Below are positions 10,838-22,169 of a stretch of 64,000 bases of DNA, piece after piece. The stretch comes from Lentinula raphanica (taxonomy: Eukaryota; Basidiomycota; Agaricomycetes; Agaricales; Omphalotaceae). Every line of letters begins with the position of its first letter. Within the stretch, counting starts at the first letter, position 1. Below the pieces are notes generated by a model. It made no database searches. It had not been told where the DNA came from and saw only the letters and a list, made by a program, of their open reading frames with translations. A program made the translations under genes and the position numbers. The stretch lies in NCBI GenBank assembly GCA_027919835.1, contig JANVFP010000023.1:620001-684000 (forward strand), written 5' to 3'.

Positions 10838-11973
10838 TCACTCATCACCGGAAAAATATTCTGGCAGGATGTACGCCAACTTCCTTCTATCCTCTATATT
10901 CTGCTGTACCGATCTGGGCATGATGGAAAGCTTCATGCCGCCTACCCCTTCAAGCATATCCCCTCCATCAGCAGCAAACGCATCATAAATATCGTCGAGT
11001 ATAGTCGCTGCAACATGGCGAGAGGTATCAGCATTTTGTGTGAGCGTTTTGAACACTTCGGCAGCAGTAACAGTGCCTTCGTCCGGCCTCCAAGCATCGT
11101 AGTCTGTAGCAGTCGCAACCAATGCATAACTACAGATGATATCAATTAGAATTGTTTACAGAAATTGTGGTACAAGGATCGGGCAACCCTACCTCAGTTC
11201 AGCCTCTCTAGCGAGTTTGGCTTCCGGAAGAGCACTCATGTTGATCAAGTCTCCACCCCATTGTCTGTACATCAAGCTTTCTGCGCGAGTAGAAAACTGA
11301 GGGCCTTCCATACACACGATACACTTGTCGGTGAACAGTTTAACATTTCGGCCTTCATCATCAAGTGCTTTCTTCACTCGACTTTCCATCCACTTGACAA
11401 ACTTTTTACTGAAAGGGTCGCCGAAAGAAGCATGCGCGACGATGGATGTACCTTCGAAAAAGGAAGCAGGACGAACTCCCTTTGTGCGATCGATGATTTG
11501 TGTTGGAAGAACGAAGGAACCAGGGGATATCTCTTCCCGCAAGGATCCCACAGCGGAAAAGGCCAAGATGGCTTTTACACCCAAGGATTTGAGAGCGGAG
11601 ATGTTGGCGCGTGAAGGAACCGTAGAAGGATGGATGGTATGTCCTCTGCCGTGACGAGCAAGAAAAGCCACCTTTTTGCCGGAAGGTAGAGCGCAGATAG
11701 CTATAGGAGAGCTCGGGAACCCCCATGGCTAAAGGATCATGAACAAAGAGATCCAAGTGGTAGAAAGATTTTTTCGTACAGTCTCCGGATTGACATGTTC
11801 GCTGTGAAAATGGACGTGAGTATGCATCGATAACGGTCGATGTTACTTACACAAAGGTGAGATTATCCAAATGATAGAGGCCACTACCGCCAATCACACC
11901 TATGAGTACTGAAAGGCTTCTGAGAGCATGAAATAAGTTTGAGCACAAGAAAATTACCTTTTTCTTCAGTCAT
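10838..11973 (-). CDS. MEU1: S-methyl-5'-thioadenosine phosphorylase
   Basis: The start [19 protein letters not shown] carries the phosphate-binding GGSG of the PNP/MTAP family. Next come [45 protein letters not shown] (substrate loop), [16 protein letters not shown] and ATDYDAW, where the Asp-Tyr-Asp typifies MTAP rather than purine nucleoside phosphorylase. The protein has about 315 residues and ends PEYFSGDE. The enzyme cleaves methylthioadenosine from polyamine synthesis to adenine and methylthioribose-1-phosphate, feeding methionine salvage. Exon 1 is short (16 nt coding), ending with a GTAATT donor. There is one further intron after HLDNLTFV, another after the PETPWGF-like segment and another near 11150. 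It is divergent from Sm-B (95 bp between start codons). Confidence 0.92.
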
Positions 11974-12067
11974 GACTTGTAAATACAAAGTTTAGTTGTA
12001 GATCAAATTCAAACTCCGCTGATTGTCTCTTTACTCTCATCAACATCGTTCAAGGCATCTATCCATC

Positions 12068-12823
12068 ATGGTGAGCAGCATTGTATATTGTGCTCTACAA
12101 CGAACGAACTAAATCTGGTTCACTCGGTATATGTAGCCTCCCCCAAAATCCAAAGGCGGAAAAATGCTCGGTCTCATCAATTGGAGACTGAAGGTCACCA
12201 TCAACGATGGACGCGCCCTAACAGGTCAAATGCTTGCTTTCGATAAACACATGAACCTTGTTCTCGCAGAATGCGAAGAGTTTCGACGTGTGAGACCGAA
12301 GAAAAAGGCAGGCGATGAGTCTGCGCCTGCAGAACAAGAGCTTAAAAGAACGTTGGGCTTGGTCATTCTGAGAGGAGAGACTGTCGTCAGTTTATCTGTA
12401 GAGGGTCCTCCGCCGGTTGTGGACGATGATAAAAAGTCTACGGTGCGTTGATCTCTTGATCAGGATGTTCTCTTTCCATTGATCTTTCTCCTTAGCTCCC
12501 GGTTGGACCTGGTCGCGGTATGCCTGCTGGTCGTGGAATGGGAATGATGCCTCCTAGTGCGTCAAATTCGATTATAATTATCTTTATCCGATGCTCATCT
12601 TTCTATAGTGGGTGCACCATCCATGGCTCCTCCTATGGGATTCCCCCCAGGAATGCCAGGTCCGCCACCAGGCTTCCGTCCGCCTGGTTTCCCACCTGGG
12701 CCTGGCATGCCTTTCGCACCACCACCCGGCTTTGCTGGACCACCTCCAGGGTACGATACTATGATCTCTGCTATCGCTTGATTTCTGATCTGTTGAATGT
12801 ACAGTTTCCAACCTCCTCAATGA
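12068..12823 (+). CDS. SMB1: Small nuclear ribonucleoprotein Sm-B
   Basis: Five exons join in phase: 12068-12070, 12137-12442, 12496-12556, 12609-12750, 12805-12823, 176 residues. The first coding exon is the ATG alone. Sm1 motif: INWRLKVTINDGRALTGQML, AFDKHMNLVLAECEE. Sm2: LGLVILRGETVVSLSVEGPP. A Gly/Met/Pro-rich tail (GRGMPAGRGMGMMPP, PPGFPPGPGMPFAPPPG) follows, as in SmB/B'. It is part of the heptameric ring on U1, U2, U4 and U5 snRNAs. Because U1-70K is also in this window, two core U1 snRNP components are about 17 kb apart; that is probably coincidence. Confidence 0.92.
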
Positions 12824-13205
12824 GAAAAACACGTTGTGGTAGTCAGAGAATTGTATGGTTATCTTTTTCCATGCTCTGATCATTTTTTCCACTTCCTTTT
12901 CGCTACCCGAATGCGTGAAGAATCCTTGGAAGGATCTCCTTCTGCTGCTTAATCCTCCAGGGGCGACAGTTGTTTGTAAGATTAAGCTTGTGAGTATGTA
13001 GGCTAGTGTTGGTACGTATGTCCTATGCCAGTGAAGCTTGGATGTTGGAGGGAATCGGCTCCGTCTGCTGGCGTATGTATCGTGTATTCTATACTTGGTC
13101 CTGCATCAATTGAAACTTCTTCATAGCTCATTATTGTTGTGTATTAGTTTTGTGAGAGAAGAGATTATACTGATTACAATACTTTGTGCAAATTATGAAG
13201 ATATC
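12824..13205. other. Convergent 3' region between Sm-B and F-box gene
   Basis: T-rich, with no protein-like frame and no RNA gene that I can see. Probably the two 3' UTRs. Confidence 0.5.
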
Positions 13206-14858
13206 CTAAGAAAACCTTGGCTTGCAAAGCGAGGGAGGAGTCAGAGTCTCAAAAGCCAAACCCGGTAGCAGGTCGAACTTCTGGTTCATCATATCATAGA
13301 GTGATTCGAATTCCAGAAAGTCGCCATCACGTATTCTGAGCGCAAACCTCTGAAGTTTCTGGTTGGTAGTTTCTGAAAGGCGTGACCGCACCATTGCGTA
13401 GATCGCGTCTACGATACCGCCTTGGATAGTCATGGTATTTGCATCTCGGAGTCTTTTGTACGTCCAGTCGTTCCATGAAAGTTCAAATGATAGGAGGTGC
13501 GGCACGATGGGCTTGCTGTGGCTTGCAAGCGTCAAGCTAGATATGAGCTGGTTAAGCGATCCCAGATCTCCGTCCACATGAATGGAGAGATGCAGAACAG
13601 ATGGATTAGAGGAAAGAAACTTGATGACATCGGCGATTGGAAAGTTGTACATTCTGAGTTCAATCAAAGAACATCTGGACAGAGAGAGTAACGAGGATAG
13701 CTCGTCCAACGAATAGTTACTGAAACGAAGGTCCAGGGAAACTAGATTTGGAACTCTGAGGAACTGCCATGCGCCTCTTTGGAACGAGTCCCAGAGTGCA
13801 GAGTGACACAGATGGGTGATTTTCGACGTGTAAGGTGGCATGAACTCTTCAAGGCCGACATCAATCGAGGGATTCTGGGTCATCACAAAACCACCGATGC
13901 TGAATTCCTGCAGGTTCGGAAAGCGACTGAGTAAATGGCTTAGTGATCTACCGGTGAACTTTTGGAGTACCAGCTTTGTCACTAGAGACTGATGATTGAA
14001 GTAGTCGCCGAATCCTCTTCCATGAAACATAGAGTCATAACCGAACCCGCGAAAGGTATCCAGCCTCGGGCTAGATTGTATTATCTGACTCGGGAGATAA
14101 TTCAGCACGTTCTGGTCGAACCGGCTGTCATGCTGCACGTCTAGAACGAGATGTTCAAGTCTGGGGAAACAGATTGAACCTGAAAACAGACGGGAGCCAA
14201 GCTTCGCTTTGACGTATAGCAGCCATGGTGGACTAATTAGAAGTGTCGCTTCCTGCCACCGCGAAGCATTTTCCAGTAGTGCATCAAACACCTCTAATTC
14301 AACATCGGGGGCATCGTCTTCCGATTTGAGCTGAAATTTGAGCGGGACGCTTCCCGAACGCGCGATGTATGTCACAACGAGCCTGGCCACTGCGGGGCGC
14401 CCGTATAGATATCTGGATTCGATGGAGAGTGTCGACCATAAGAGGGGGAGGGAGTCGACTAACTGGCGCCAATATGAGCAAATATGCGTTAGAACTAACG
14501 TAGGGCTCGACATAACGCGGTCCTTGCTACGCGGTCCGGGACGGGAGATTCTCAACGAGAAATCGCCTAGACAGAGCATGCTGAAGATCTCGGCAAGGAT
14601 GTCTGTAGGGAGAGTGTGGATGGGAGATAGTGTGGTAGAACGGCTCTTGGAATCCATAGCAGTAGACAAGGAGTTGGCGTAAGGTCTTCTGAGACCCTGA
14701 GTGAGTGATCTTGGTTCGATGCTAGATATAGCTTGTTTGTGGCTGACAATACCTTCCTTTAGTAGGACATTTGGCTGTGCAATTAGTGCAGCGCTGGTTT
14801 CGGAAGGACGGTCATCTCGGTTGTTTTGAAAAGATGTCGAGCGCCACGGGGTATTCAT
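13206..14858 (-). CDS. F-box protein, agaricomycete type
   Basis: A single exon of 550 residues, starting MNTPWRSTSFQNNRDD. Residues 78-145 form an F-box: IHTLPTDILAEIFSMLCLGD, then TLVLTHICSYWRQLVDSLPLLWS, the usual agaric pattern of IP-E-L-IF...V-VC-WR-A..P-LW. The remainder has irregular leucine-rich spacing (LVSLDLRFSNYSLDELSSLL, SLIELRMYNFPIADV) consistent with a divergent LRR solenoid. Such proteins are expanded in mushrooms and are presumed SCF ubiquitin-ligase adaptors; the substrate is unknown. It marks the start of an accessory stretch. The intronless structure and lack of neighbours in the same pathway fit recent duplication. Confidence 0.82.
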   Translation of the reverse strand: MNTPWRSTSFQNNRDDRPSETSAALIAQPNVLLKEGIVSHKQAISSIEPRSLTQGLRRPYANSLSTAMDSKSRSTTLSPIHTLPTDILAEIFSMLCLGDFSLRISRPGPRSKDRVMSSPTLVLTHICSYWRQLVDSLPLLWSTLSIESRYLYGRPAVARLVVTYIARSGSVPLKFQLKSEDDAPDVELEVFDALLENASRWQEATLLISPPWLLYVKAKLGSRLFSGSICFPRLEHLVLDVQHDSRFDQNVLNYLPSQIIQSSPRLDTFRGFGYDSMFHGRGFGDYFNHQSLVTKLVLQKFTGRSLSHLLSRFPNLQEFSIGGFVMTQNPSIDVGLEEFMPPYTSKITHLCHSALWDSFQRGAWQFLRVPNLVSLDLRFSNYSLDELSSLLSLSRCSLIELRMYNFPIADVIKFLSSNPSVLHLSIHVDGDLGSLNQLISSLTLASHSKPIVPHLLSFELSWNDWTYKRLRDANTMTIQGGIVDAIYAMVRSRLSETTNQKLQRFALRIRDGDFLEFESLYDMMNQKFDLLPGLAFETLTPPSLCKPRFS

Positions 14859-15836
14859 TTTGCAGTGATATGATGTGGGTACCAGATAGAGAGACTGCTG
14901 CCCTCTGCTGCATTTATGTTGCAGACTTTTCCGGAGTAAGACAATCTGAAATTCGAGATCATTGATTTCCTCAAATCTTTGAACTAGTCATTAGAAGCCT
15001 CTGAGGATAGTAACGAACTTACCGAAGGACGGCAAGGTGAAAGGACTCCCTGAACGCCTTTAACAACCAATGCATGTTGATTACCTCCCAATTATGAAAA
15101 GAGCACTGAATCTGATATTGTAAAACCGGTATGGTATCCGTCCAGCGTCACGAAAACCGTTCATGTTTCTCCGTGTTCTGCTCGGACATAATCTGCAGAC
15201 ATGACGAGTTTTGATATTGATATCGATACTTATCTTCGATATCTTAGCTGGAGAAGCAGACAGCCACCACCACCACAATCAATACATCCAAGCATCCAGG
15301 GTGCTTGCCAAGGGATCTGAAGTCAGGATATCTACTGATTGTTGTAGGAGAAAGGATATGAGTCGGCGCAGAGTTTTTTACTGAGTATTCACTTACAGGA
15401 CCTGGACCACTGCGCACACTGAGGAACGAGAAGGAACGGGAACACTGCTGTGTCACTGGACTCTGAGATTCGGTATTAGATTGACGACCTGTTACCCAAC
15501 TGTTACCACTGCTAGAGAAGCATGTTGAAGACTGCTTAAGCAGAATATTGCTAACTGGTACTGCATGGGATGCTTCCCGTGCACAATTGTTCAGACCATT
15601 GGAGGAGAATTTACACAAACAGTCAGGTTAAGAGGATATGTTGAAGTTTTGCTTTCAGATATATGTTATACTTCAAATTCAAAACTCTGCTCGATGGATT
15701 AATATTGATTTTTATATCCGTGTGAGTGGAGTACTTACAACTGAGTATATGAAGACGGTAAGTAGAGTTCCTGGAAGTAACAGAGCAAGAAAACTCCGTT
15801 GGATTTCCGCGACAAAGTTCATAGGCGCTTTATCAT
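14859..15836. other. Gene-poor interval, nothing firmly recognisable
   Basis: 978 bp between the F-box start and the wax-synthase-like start. A minus frame at 15244-15618 is Ser/Cys-rich but has no signal peptide, no family motif and no flanking splice sites that extend it. Around 15210-15242 there is a run of ATATTGATATCGATACTTATC-like AT-rich repeats of GATA/GATATC words. No gene called. Confidence 0.5.
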
Positions 15837-17095
15837 ATGAGCGCTTTTATTATGTTTGCAACGCGAGAACCACTCAGCCTTTCTTCCTTTCTCTTCATTC
15901 TCGTGCCTCCTATCATTGGACACTACGCAGTTGCAGTTCTTGTATGCCTACCCAACACCGAAAACCACCGAGTGGGACTCATAACTCCAGTCCTTGTTCT
16001 TGCCCATCGAGCAGCCACAACACTCGATCTCAGTTTTAACAATGAAAGATTGGCCTACTTGAATAAAGGCTTGATAGTATGTCGCTGAACACTCCTGCTC
16101 TGCTATACTGCTCATCGTTGCACTGCTAGCTAGCAATGACTACCATATCATTTCGCACAATAGTATGGACGCAATCCAGCGAACCTTATAAACGGGTTCG
16201 ACATCTCAAAAGCGACTCGAGAGCGTCCAATGTGTCTTCAATCCCCTCTTTTCGTCGGAATCTGTATCTCGACGCGTTAGATTTGGCTTTTGGACTTCGT
16301 GGTATCGGCTGGAACTGGTCCCAGGGCGTGCACATCCCTTTAGAGACGCGTCCTACGTCTTCAAGAACATCCTTCATTCACTGGACATCAACTTCGCTTG
16401 CTTCTCATATATTGATCTTGGACTTTTTGCATTACACTGTGCAGAGGTTTGGCCCCGGAACTTTTGGCACAACTTTAGGAGGTTCCATCTTCGACGGGAC
16501 TCTTCCAGCCTCACTCCGCTACTGTCGATCGACCTTCATTTCATTCTTATCTGGTCTAGTCGTATATTGCGCGATACAGGCTGCGTATGATTTGTGCACC
16601 CTGATTGGAATCACCCTCCTCAAACAATCACTTGACCAATGGCCTCCCGTGTTTGACAAGCCCTGGAAAGCTCGTTCTCTTTCGAATTTTTGGGCCAAAG
16701 GTTGGCATCAACTGTTCCGCCACTTCTTCGTTGGTTTAGGTTGGATGCCTTTGTACCGTGTCTTTGGACAAACAGGAGGCGTTCTTGGCGCGTTTTTCAT
16801 CTCGGGACTCCTACATTATATCGGCTTGTTCGGACTGGGGAATGGTTCTGACGTGTTCGGCATGATAGGATTCTTCATGCTCATGGGCGTTGGTGTTATA
16901 TTGGAGGGCCTTTGGCACAAGTTGACGGAGACTCGAGTTGGTGGTTGGCCAGGAAGGATCTGGACTGTTGCTTGGCTATTGGGGTGGTCGAATATTCTCA
17001 TCGACGCTTGGGCTAGGAAAGGCCTGATTGGTGCTCTGTTCATCCCGGACGCTTATCGCTTACCCGTGCAACTCTTTGGCCCAGTCCCTCAATGA
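15837..17095 (+). CDS. Wax-synthase-like membrane acyltransferase (MBOAT)
   Basis: Exons 15837-16076 and 16130-17095 join in phase 0, 401 residues, starting MSAFIMFATREPLSL. Hydrophobic segments occur near residues 10-35, 100-115, 180-205 and 270-370. The domain signature is the C-terminal SLSNFWAKGWHQLFRHFFVG, with the WHxxFR motif containing the acyltransferase His, then GGVLGAFFISGLLHYIGLF, in which the second His is the MBOAT-type catalytic residue. Fungal members acylate alcohols or sesquiterpenoid and other metabolite hydroxyls; related genes occur in agaric secondary-metabolite clusters. No terpene synthase or P450 is seen nearby here, so the substrate is unknown. GC and codon use look like the neighbours. 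Confidence 0.8.
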
Positions 17096-18198
17096 CGAAA
17101 TGAGTTGTGACTTTGCACAACGTTATGCGTCTGCATTCAATGGCTATACAACCCCTCTATCTTTGAGTTCATCCTTCTCAAGAGCTCATCTTCTAGCGAG
17201 GCTCGTAGTTCAGGAACACGTTCGCCCTTCTCCTAGCCAGCCTATCCTTGACCGATCCGCTACGACTCGCGGCATTGGTGATACTCATAGACAAAAACTC
17301 GGCCTAACTTTTCACAACAGTTGACATTTCGACGGCTGTTATGTAGCTGCACTGTCGATTGCCACTCCCTCACTGGCAGACGCCTCTTACACAACCCGCA
17401 ATTTTTCTTCTGGAATCGAATTGTCCTCTCGTTGCTTCATCTACTCTTGGAGTCGTACCTCCTTTTCATTCGGCAAAAGTAGTGTGGTTGTGATGTCATT
17501 CATTCGTTGGTGTAATGGCATTAGCTTTTTTAGCCCCTCTTGAGGGGAAGTCGATGTTGTCTATGCACGTTGCGGTGAAGAATTATCGCAAATTTGGGTA
17601 TCCACCTATCTTTTTGCCCCAGAAGCTCGAGATACTCCACTGACCTTTTGCAGTCCATATGTCCAAAGTTAAGTCGACGTTCTAAACTACAAAAATTCAG
17701 GGATGGATCCCTTCTTCGCGGCTTGTTCGCACCCACACGTGAGCTTCTTACTTGATATTTTCCATACCGAGCACAATCCAGCCTGGTCTGCTCCACTCAC
17801 TGAACGTTCGACGCCCACAATGAATAGTTCTTCTCCTTGCTTCATCCGAGGATTTTGCTTGAGAAGCTATCAGGGGCTAAAAGATTGCTCTTTCCTCCTC
17901 AACGTCAGTTTCATTACTTGACTATCAAGGTACTCAAGATAGGCAATGATACGCACTATCCGTCTCACTAACTGGCAATCGCCGTCACGCCGTCCGCCAT
18001 ATCTGCACTCTGCTTCTCGCAACTGCCGCCGCCGCTGTGGAAGATAATGATTCGAGACCTTCGCCTCGACGATCCAAAGACAAGGATCGAGTGCAACCGT
18101 TGTAGTTCTTACATGCAAGCGTTTCTTCAATTTTTTGTTGCTCGGGCTATGAGGTCACACACATTTTCTTCTTGCCATGAAAGCGTAGACTGAATACC
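17096..18198. other. Intergenic interval, nothing recognised
   Basis: About 1.1 kb with only short frames on both strands and no coherent exon chain. It probably contains the 3' UTR of the acyltransferase gene and distal promoter of the secreted protein downstream. Confidence 0.5.
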
Positions 18199-18206
18199 TA
18201 TAAATG
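18199..18206 (+). promoter_or_regulatory. TATA-like element for secreted protein gene
   Basis: TATAAATG, 56 bp upstream of the ATG at 18255. The spacing fits a TATA box with a short 5' UTR. Confidence 0.45.
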
Positions 18207-18254
18207 CTGCAATCTGTTCAATGGGAGCTCTCAGACCCGATTTCATTTCGAGTC

Positions 18255-20000
18255 ATGGTATCCTCTCCTGGCTTTCTAGTGCTCCTGTCTTTGGCGTTCT
18301 CCCTTGTAGGCAAGTCTTGCTCTTTTCTGCTCGTATAGTCCCATCCATCAACTGACGCTCCACCCCCCTCTCTCCAGAATGTGGCTTGATCTATCCTGCC
18401 TTTCAGGGAACTCCCGCAACCAGCGACTCCTACGACTTTAACGGGTCTAGCACAGATACCAGTAATATCGTCTCGACCGCGTTTCAGGTTGATCAGAAAA
18501 CTGGAGCGAATGCCAATGTGCCGCCTAATCAGCCCGTTGCAAACACTACAATTACTGCTATCGACGGTCGCGTAGAGAACGCTACCATATCTTCTTCACG
18601 CCGAAGTCTCTCAATCCGCGGAAATCCGTCGTTGCGCAGACAAGTCTCCGATTACGAGGAGGTTTTCGCAGGTACTGGCACTGGTGCTGGAGATCGCGAT
18701 GCTGCTGTCGTCGGTACAGCTTATCTAACTTACACCCTGGTCAATAATGCAACGTATAACGTTGCTGATTGTCTGGCCTTTTGTGACGCTACTCCAGACT
18801 GCGGTGAGTATCGTCAAATATTCACGTTTCTGTGGGCTCATGCATTTCCCAGTGTTCGTCAATCGTGAGCTGTTCATGTCTGTATATTGATAACATTCAC
18901 GAACTTCCTCATTTAGTTTATTATGAACTCAACAATGCGTGGCTCGACCATGTCTACTCGGCACACTCAAACCTCAAATGTGTTGCATACGGGGATGTCC
19001 ATAGTGCTGCAGAAAAAACCAACTTCGGAGGACAGTCGTTGTCTGGTACTGACGGCCCTCTGACGTACATTCAGGACAGCAGTGGGTGGGCGAGTACATC
19101 TTTCATTGTATCAACACCAGACGGATATGATGCACTCGCTGAGTTGGATGGTGCCAACGAAGCTCCTGGAGTATGTTTGATTCATACTTCTGGATATCCA
19201 ATTTCTCATGCTAACCTCTTTTAGTATATGGGCTTCGTATTTCTTGACCAATACGATACCGACGCCTGTGCTGCGGTTTGTAACGACCAGAGTCCCAATG
19301 ACGTTGGAGGTTCGTGCAAGTATTTCAACATCTGGAGGGCTGTCGTAGATGGAATCCCTACGACCTATACATGTGCATTGGTGGGCTGGGATCTTGAGTC
19401 TTTGCTCAGCTGATACTAATATCCCTGTAGTACTATATCCCCGCCGACCCATCTACCGCCACAAATTACGGTCAAGGAAATCTGACTGTCACCGATTCCA
19501 GGGGTTACAAGCGCAAAAACTACGTCCTGAACGGAGGCTTTGAAGATTACACCTGCAGCGACCTATCGTTCTGCTATTCTGAAGAAACTGACGACTGGCT
19601 CGCCACATCCCCTCAGAATGGAGATTATGATGCTTCCTTCTTCCACTTCCAACCCTACGCCCACACTGGCGATTCTGTTGCCCTCCTGGGTTCTGCATTC
19701 GGCCGTGACGACTTACCTGGAACCCTCACCTACGCGTCGGGTCTCTCTACAGAGCCCGGCGCCAAGTATGTGATAGAGTTCTTCCACTCTAGCTACTACT
19801 CTGGAACTTCCGCAGAAGCGAACGCGTTCGTCGAGGTGTATTGGAATGGCAACCTCGTTGGAAGTGTTGATCACGGTTACAGCCAATGGAAGTACTATGC
19901 ATTCGTGGTTGTCGCTGAGGGTAACGATGAGCTTGACTTTTATGGAGGCAAAGCCCCCAGCTACGACTTCCTTGATGACATCTATGTTATGCGGGCTTGA
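18255..20000 (+). CDS. Secreted apple/PAN-like plus jelly-roll protein, paralogue A
   Basis: Six exons join in phase: 18255-18309, 18378-18803, 18853-18864, 18917-19170, 19225-19380, 19431-20000, 490 residues. A signal peptide (MVSSPGFLVLLSLAFSLVEC) opens it; the intron after it is GC-AG. Exon 3 is a 12-nt micro-exon. Two Cys-rich apple/PAN-like units follow: DCLAFCDATPDC...LKCVAYGDVH, and DACAAVCNDQ...GSCKYFNIW...TYTCALYYIP. The last 170 residues (NGGFEDYTC ... DELDFYGGKAPSYDFLDDIY) resemble a CBM4_9-type jelly roll. Several Asn-linked glycosylation sites are present. Mushroom homologues have, as I recall, been annotated as fruit-body-specific; function unproven. Paralogue B lies at 22170-23946. 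Confidence 0.78.
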
Positions 20001-20263
20001 ATTTTGTAGGTCTTGCTCGATTCTCTAGGCTCTTGTCAGTTTCAGGTGGTACTTAGCGTTGTCTGAGTCTCTATCAGTGATAGTCAATGATATGGTGAAT
20101 GATCCAAATAACTTTTAAGTACATAGAGCATTCATGTTGATAAATCAGCCCTTAGCTTTTTTGTTCTCGTTTACGCAAAACGTCAATTCAGTAAGACTGG
20201 GGAAAGCCCTTGAGCTTGATGCATATGATTGACAAGCAAGGAATAAGCAGAAATCCATGAGAG

Positions 20264-21245
20264 TTAACGTTTAGAACCCGACACATATTCATCCGATACA
20301 CTCCATATCTCGCCGGTAGTGTAGACACAGAACCTCTGCCCAAATTCCAGCAAAGATTCTAGAGGTCTCGGGTCATCGCGGCTGCCACGGTCATATAGTT
20401 GGCAATTGTTCTGAAACAACCTGTGCAATTTCCACCTCGACTTCTCCTTAGCCCCCTGCGTTTTGGCGCCATGAGCCTCACCATACACCTTTCGTACCAA
20501 AGCAGGGTATTGTTTGCTCCACTCCTTCAGCTCTTTCATGCATGCCCGCTCGATCCCAGACTCCAGACCCAGCGGGAGTTCTGATTTGGGGATATAGTGC
20601 TTTCCAAGCAGGGACTGCATTGCTTGACCAGTGTGACAATTTGGACCTCCCTGGAATCGAACATCCCTCAACACCTTTACCAAATTCAACGTCTCGGAAT
20701 GAGCTTCTGCTGATGATAACGCTGATTTGGCTTTCGGAAGGTAGATATTGCCCATCCCGCCTGGATCTGAGCCGGAGTAAGATATTTGACTTTTGGGACC
20801 GCGCTGTCCTTCAAATGGCCAGTTGATGTTTTTCATCGGGTCTGATGTTTCGTTCCACATTCCACGAAAAGAGGGAAGACCGTCTCCAATCATGAGATGG
20901 GTCTCATGTGCACCTATCAGAACGTCCCATTGGTATTGGAGATTGGGATTCGACTCTGCCCCCGAGTTCAAGGACTCAGTGAGCTTCGGTATTCTTTTTG
21001 CATGACTGTTTTGAAACTCTTTATACCGGATCGTGTATGAAAGTTCACCTACATACGTATACGTAGATTGTTCAGTCAATATCATTGCATACTAGGAGTG
21101 AAAATGTCCACTACTTACCAAGGACAGGATCACGTCGCTGAAGTTCCGTATGAACGTCGGAAGTGACTTGGATGCGAGGCGGGGCTGGAAGACCGGTTAC
21201 GATAACCCCAAAAGAGATAGGAAGCAGAATGCAAAACGATAGCAT
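20264..21245 (-). CDS. Secreted protein of unknown family, member 1 (RWKLHRLF motif)
   Basis: Exons 21119-21245 and 20264-21048 join in phase 1, 303 residues. It starts MLSFCILLPISFGVIVTGLP, a signal peptide. The body has ELSYTIRYKEF, HLMIGDG, INWPFEG, GNIYLPKAK, VRFQGGPNC and, near the end, RWKLHRLFQNNCQLY. The same order of motifs, the same intron position and phase, and a similar signal peptide occur in the gene at 31272-32133, so the two form a family. I do not recognise a Pfam domain. It is convergent with paralogue A and divergent from paralogue B of the other secreted family, sitting between them. Extracellular location is inferred from the signal peptide only. Confidence 0.68.
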
Positions 21246-22169
21246 CTTGAGTGATATGAGAAACATCGGGTTGAAAACGATCTGAAAAACAGGAGAAAAA
21301 GTGAGTGACGGTTTGGATCACAGAAAAACAAGTTCATGAGCTCGACCTCGGTCGATGGATCTGGGATCTTGAGTCCAGCACAGATATGCGGTGTGAACAC
21401 AGGCGTGAACGGTATACTGCCGTCAAGGACGTTACTGAATTTGAGTAAATAATTCCTGGAGTCGATTGTCATCCTCTGGCGCCGTTGAAGAGCGTGTAAC
21501 TCACTGTTGTAAAGGAAGGTTTGGCCAGCAAATTTCTTCCACAGATAGGTGGTTATGGGTGATTGTGAGTAGTGGTTGTGACAAAAAAAGGACGATAAGT
21601 GAAGGAGACGCTGTGGCTGACTCCTGGCTGATCTCGCTCAATGGATATCAGCTAATTTCACGCGATAGTTGGAGGGTCGTTAAACGCTTTGAGCGTTCGT
21701 GACTGTTCATGGTTGGTTCATGGACCCATGGTTGCAGGGTAGGGAAGAGTTTGGTGTTGTTGGGGTAAATCTTAGAGGGGGCCGCTTTGTGAAGCGCCCA
21801 ATGAAGTCACCTCTGGCTTCGACTAGTACCTCCTACTAGCTCCTACTCCACGACATCGCTGCCATTTCAAACAATTGTCTCTTTGTGATGTTCGGCGTTC
21901 AACCTGTGTGTGAGGGATAAACAGGCGAGTTGCGCTAGTTTATGTTCTTCCAGCTTCGTTGACGATATCTGACCATGCCACTTGAAGGGGAAGGAGTCCA
22001 TGCTCCGAAGCCGAAAGATGAAGCTGGATACTCATTGTGGATATGACGTTTCTGTAATCGACACACTCGGGACACACTCGAATTAGTAGGTTCGGGAAGC
22101 TTCAGACGATCTGAAAATAGCGCTCAGACTCTAATACCGAGAGGGTGATTGCGCTCATCAGCAGTTGAA
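21246..22169. other. Divergent promoter region between two secreted-protein genes
   Basis: 924 bp separating oppositely oriented starts. No ORF with family motifs. A short inverted/direct word cluster GTTCATGGTTGGTTCATGG occurs at about 21705-21723, and TACTAGCTCCTACT words near 21825-21845. A shared regulatory region is plausible but not demonstrated. Confidence 0.45.

Noticed and set aside
15244..15618. Ser/Cys-rich minus-strand frame
   Set aside because: No signal peptide or family spacing of cysteines; the composition looks random.
21197..21472. Longer N-terminus for secreted family member 1
   Set aside because: The upstream sequence lacks coding character, and the ATG at 21245 gives a signal peptide aligned with that of member 2.
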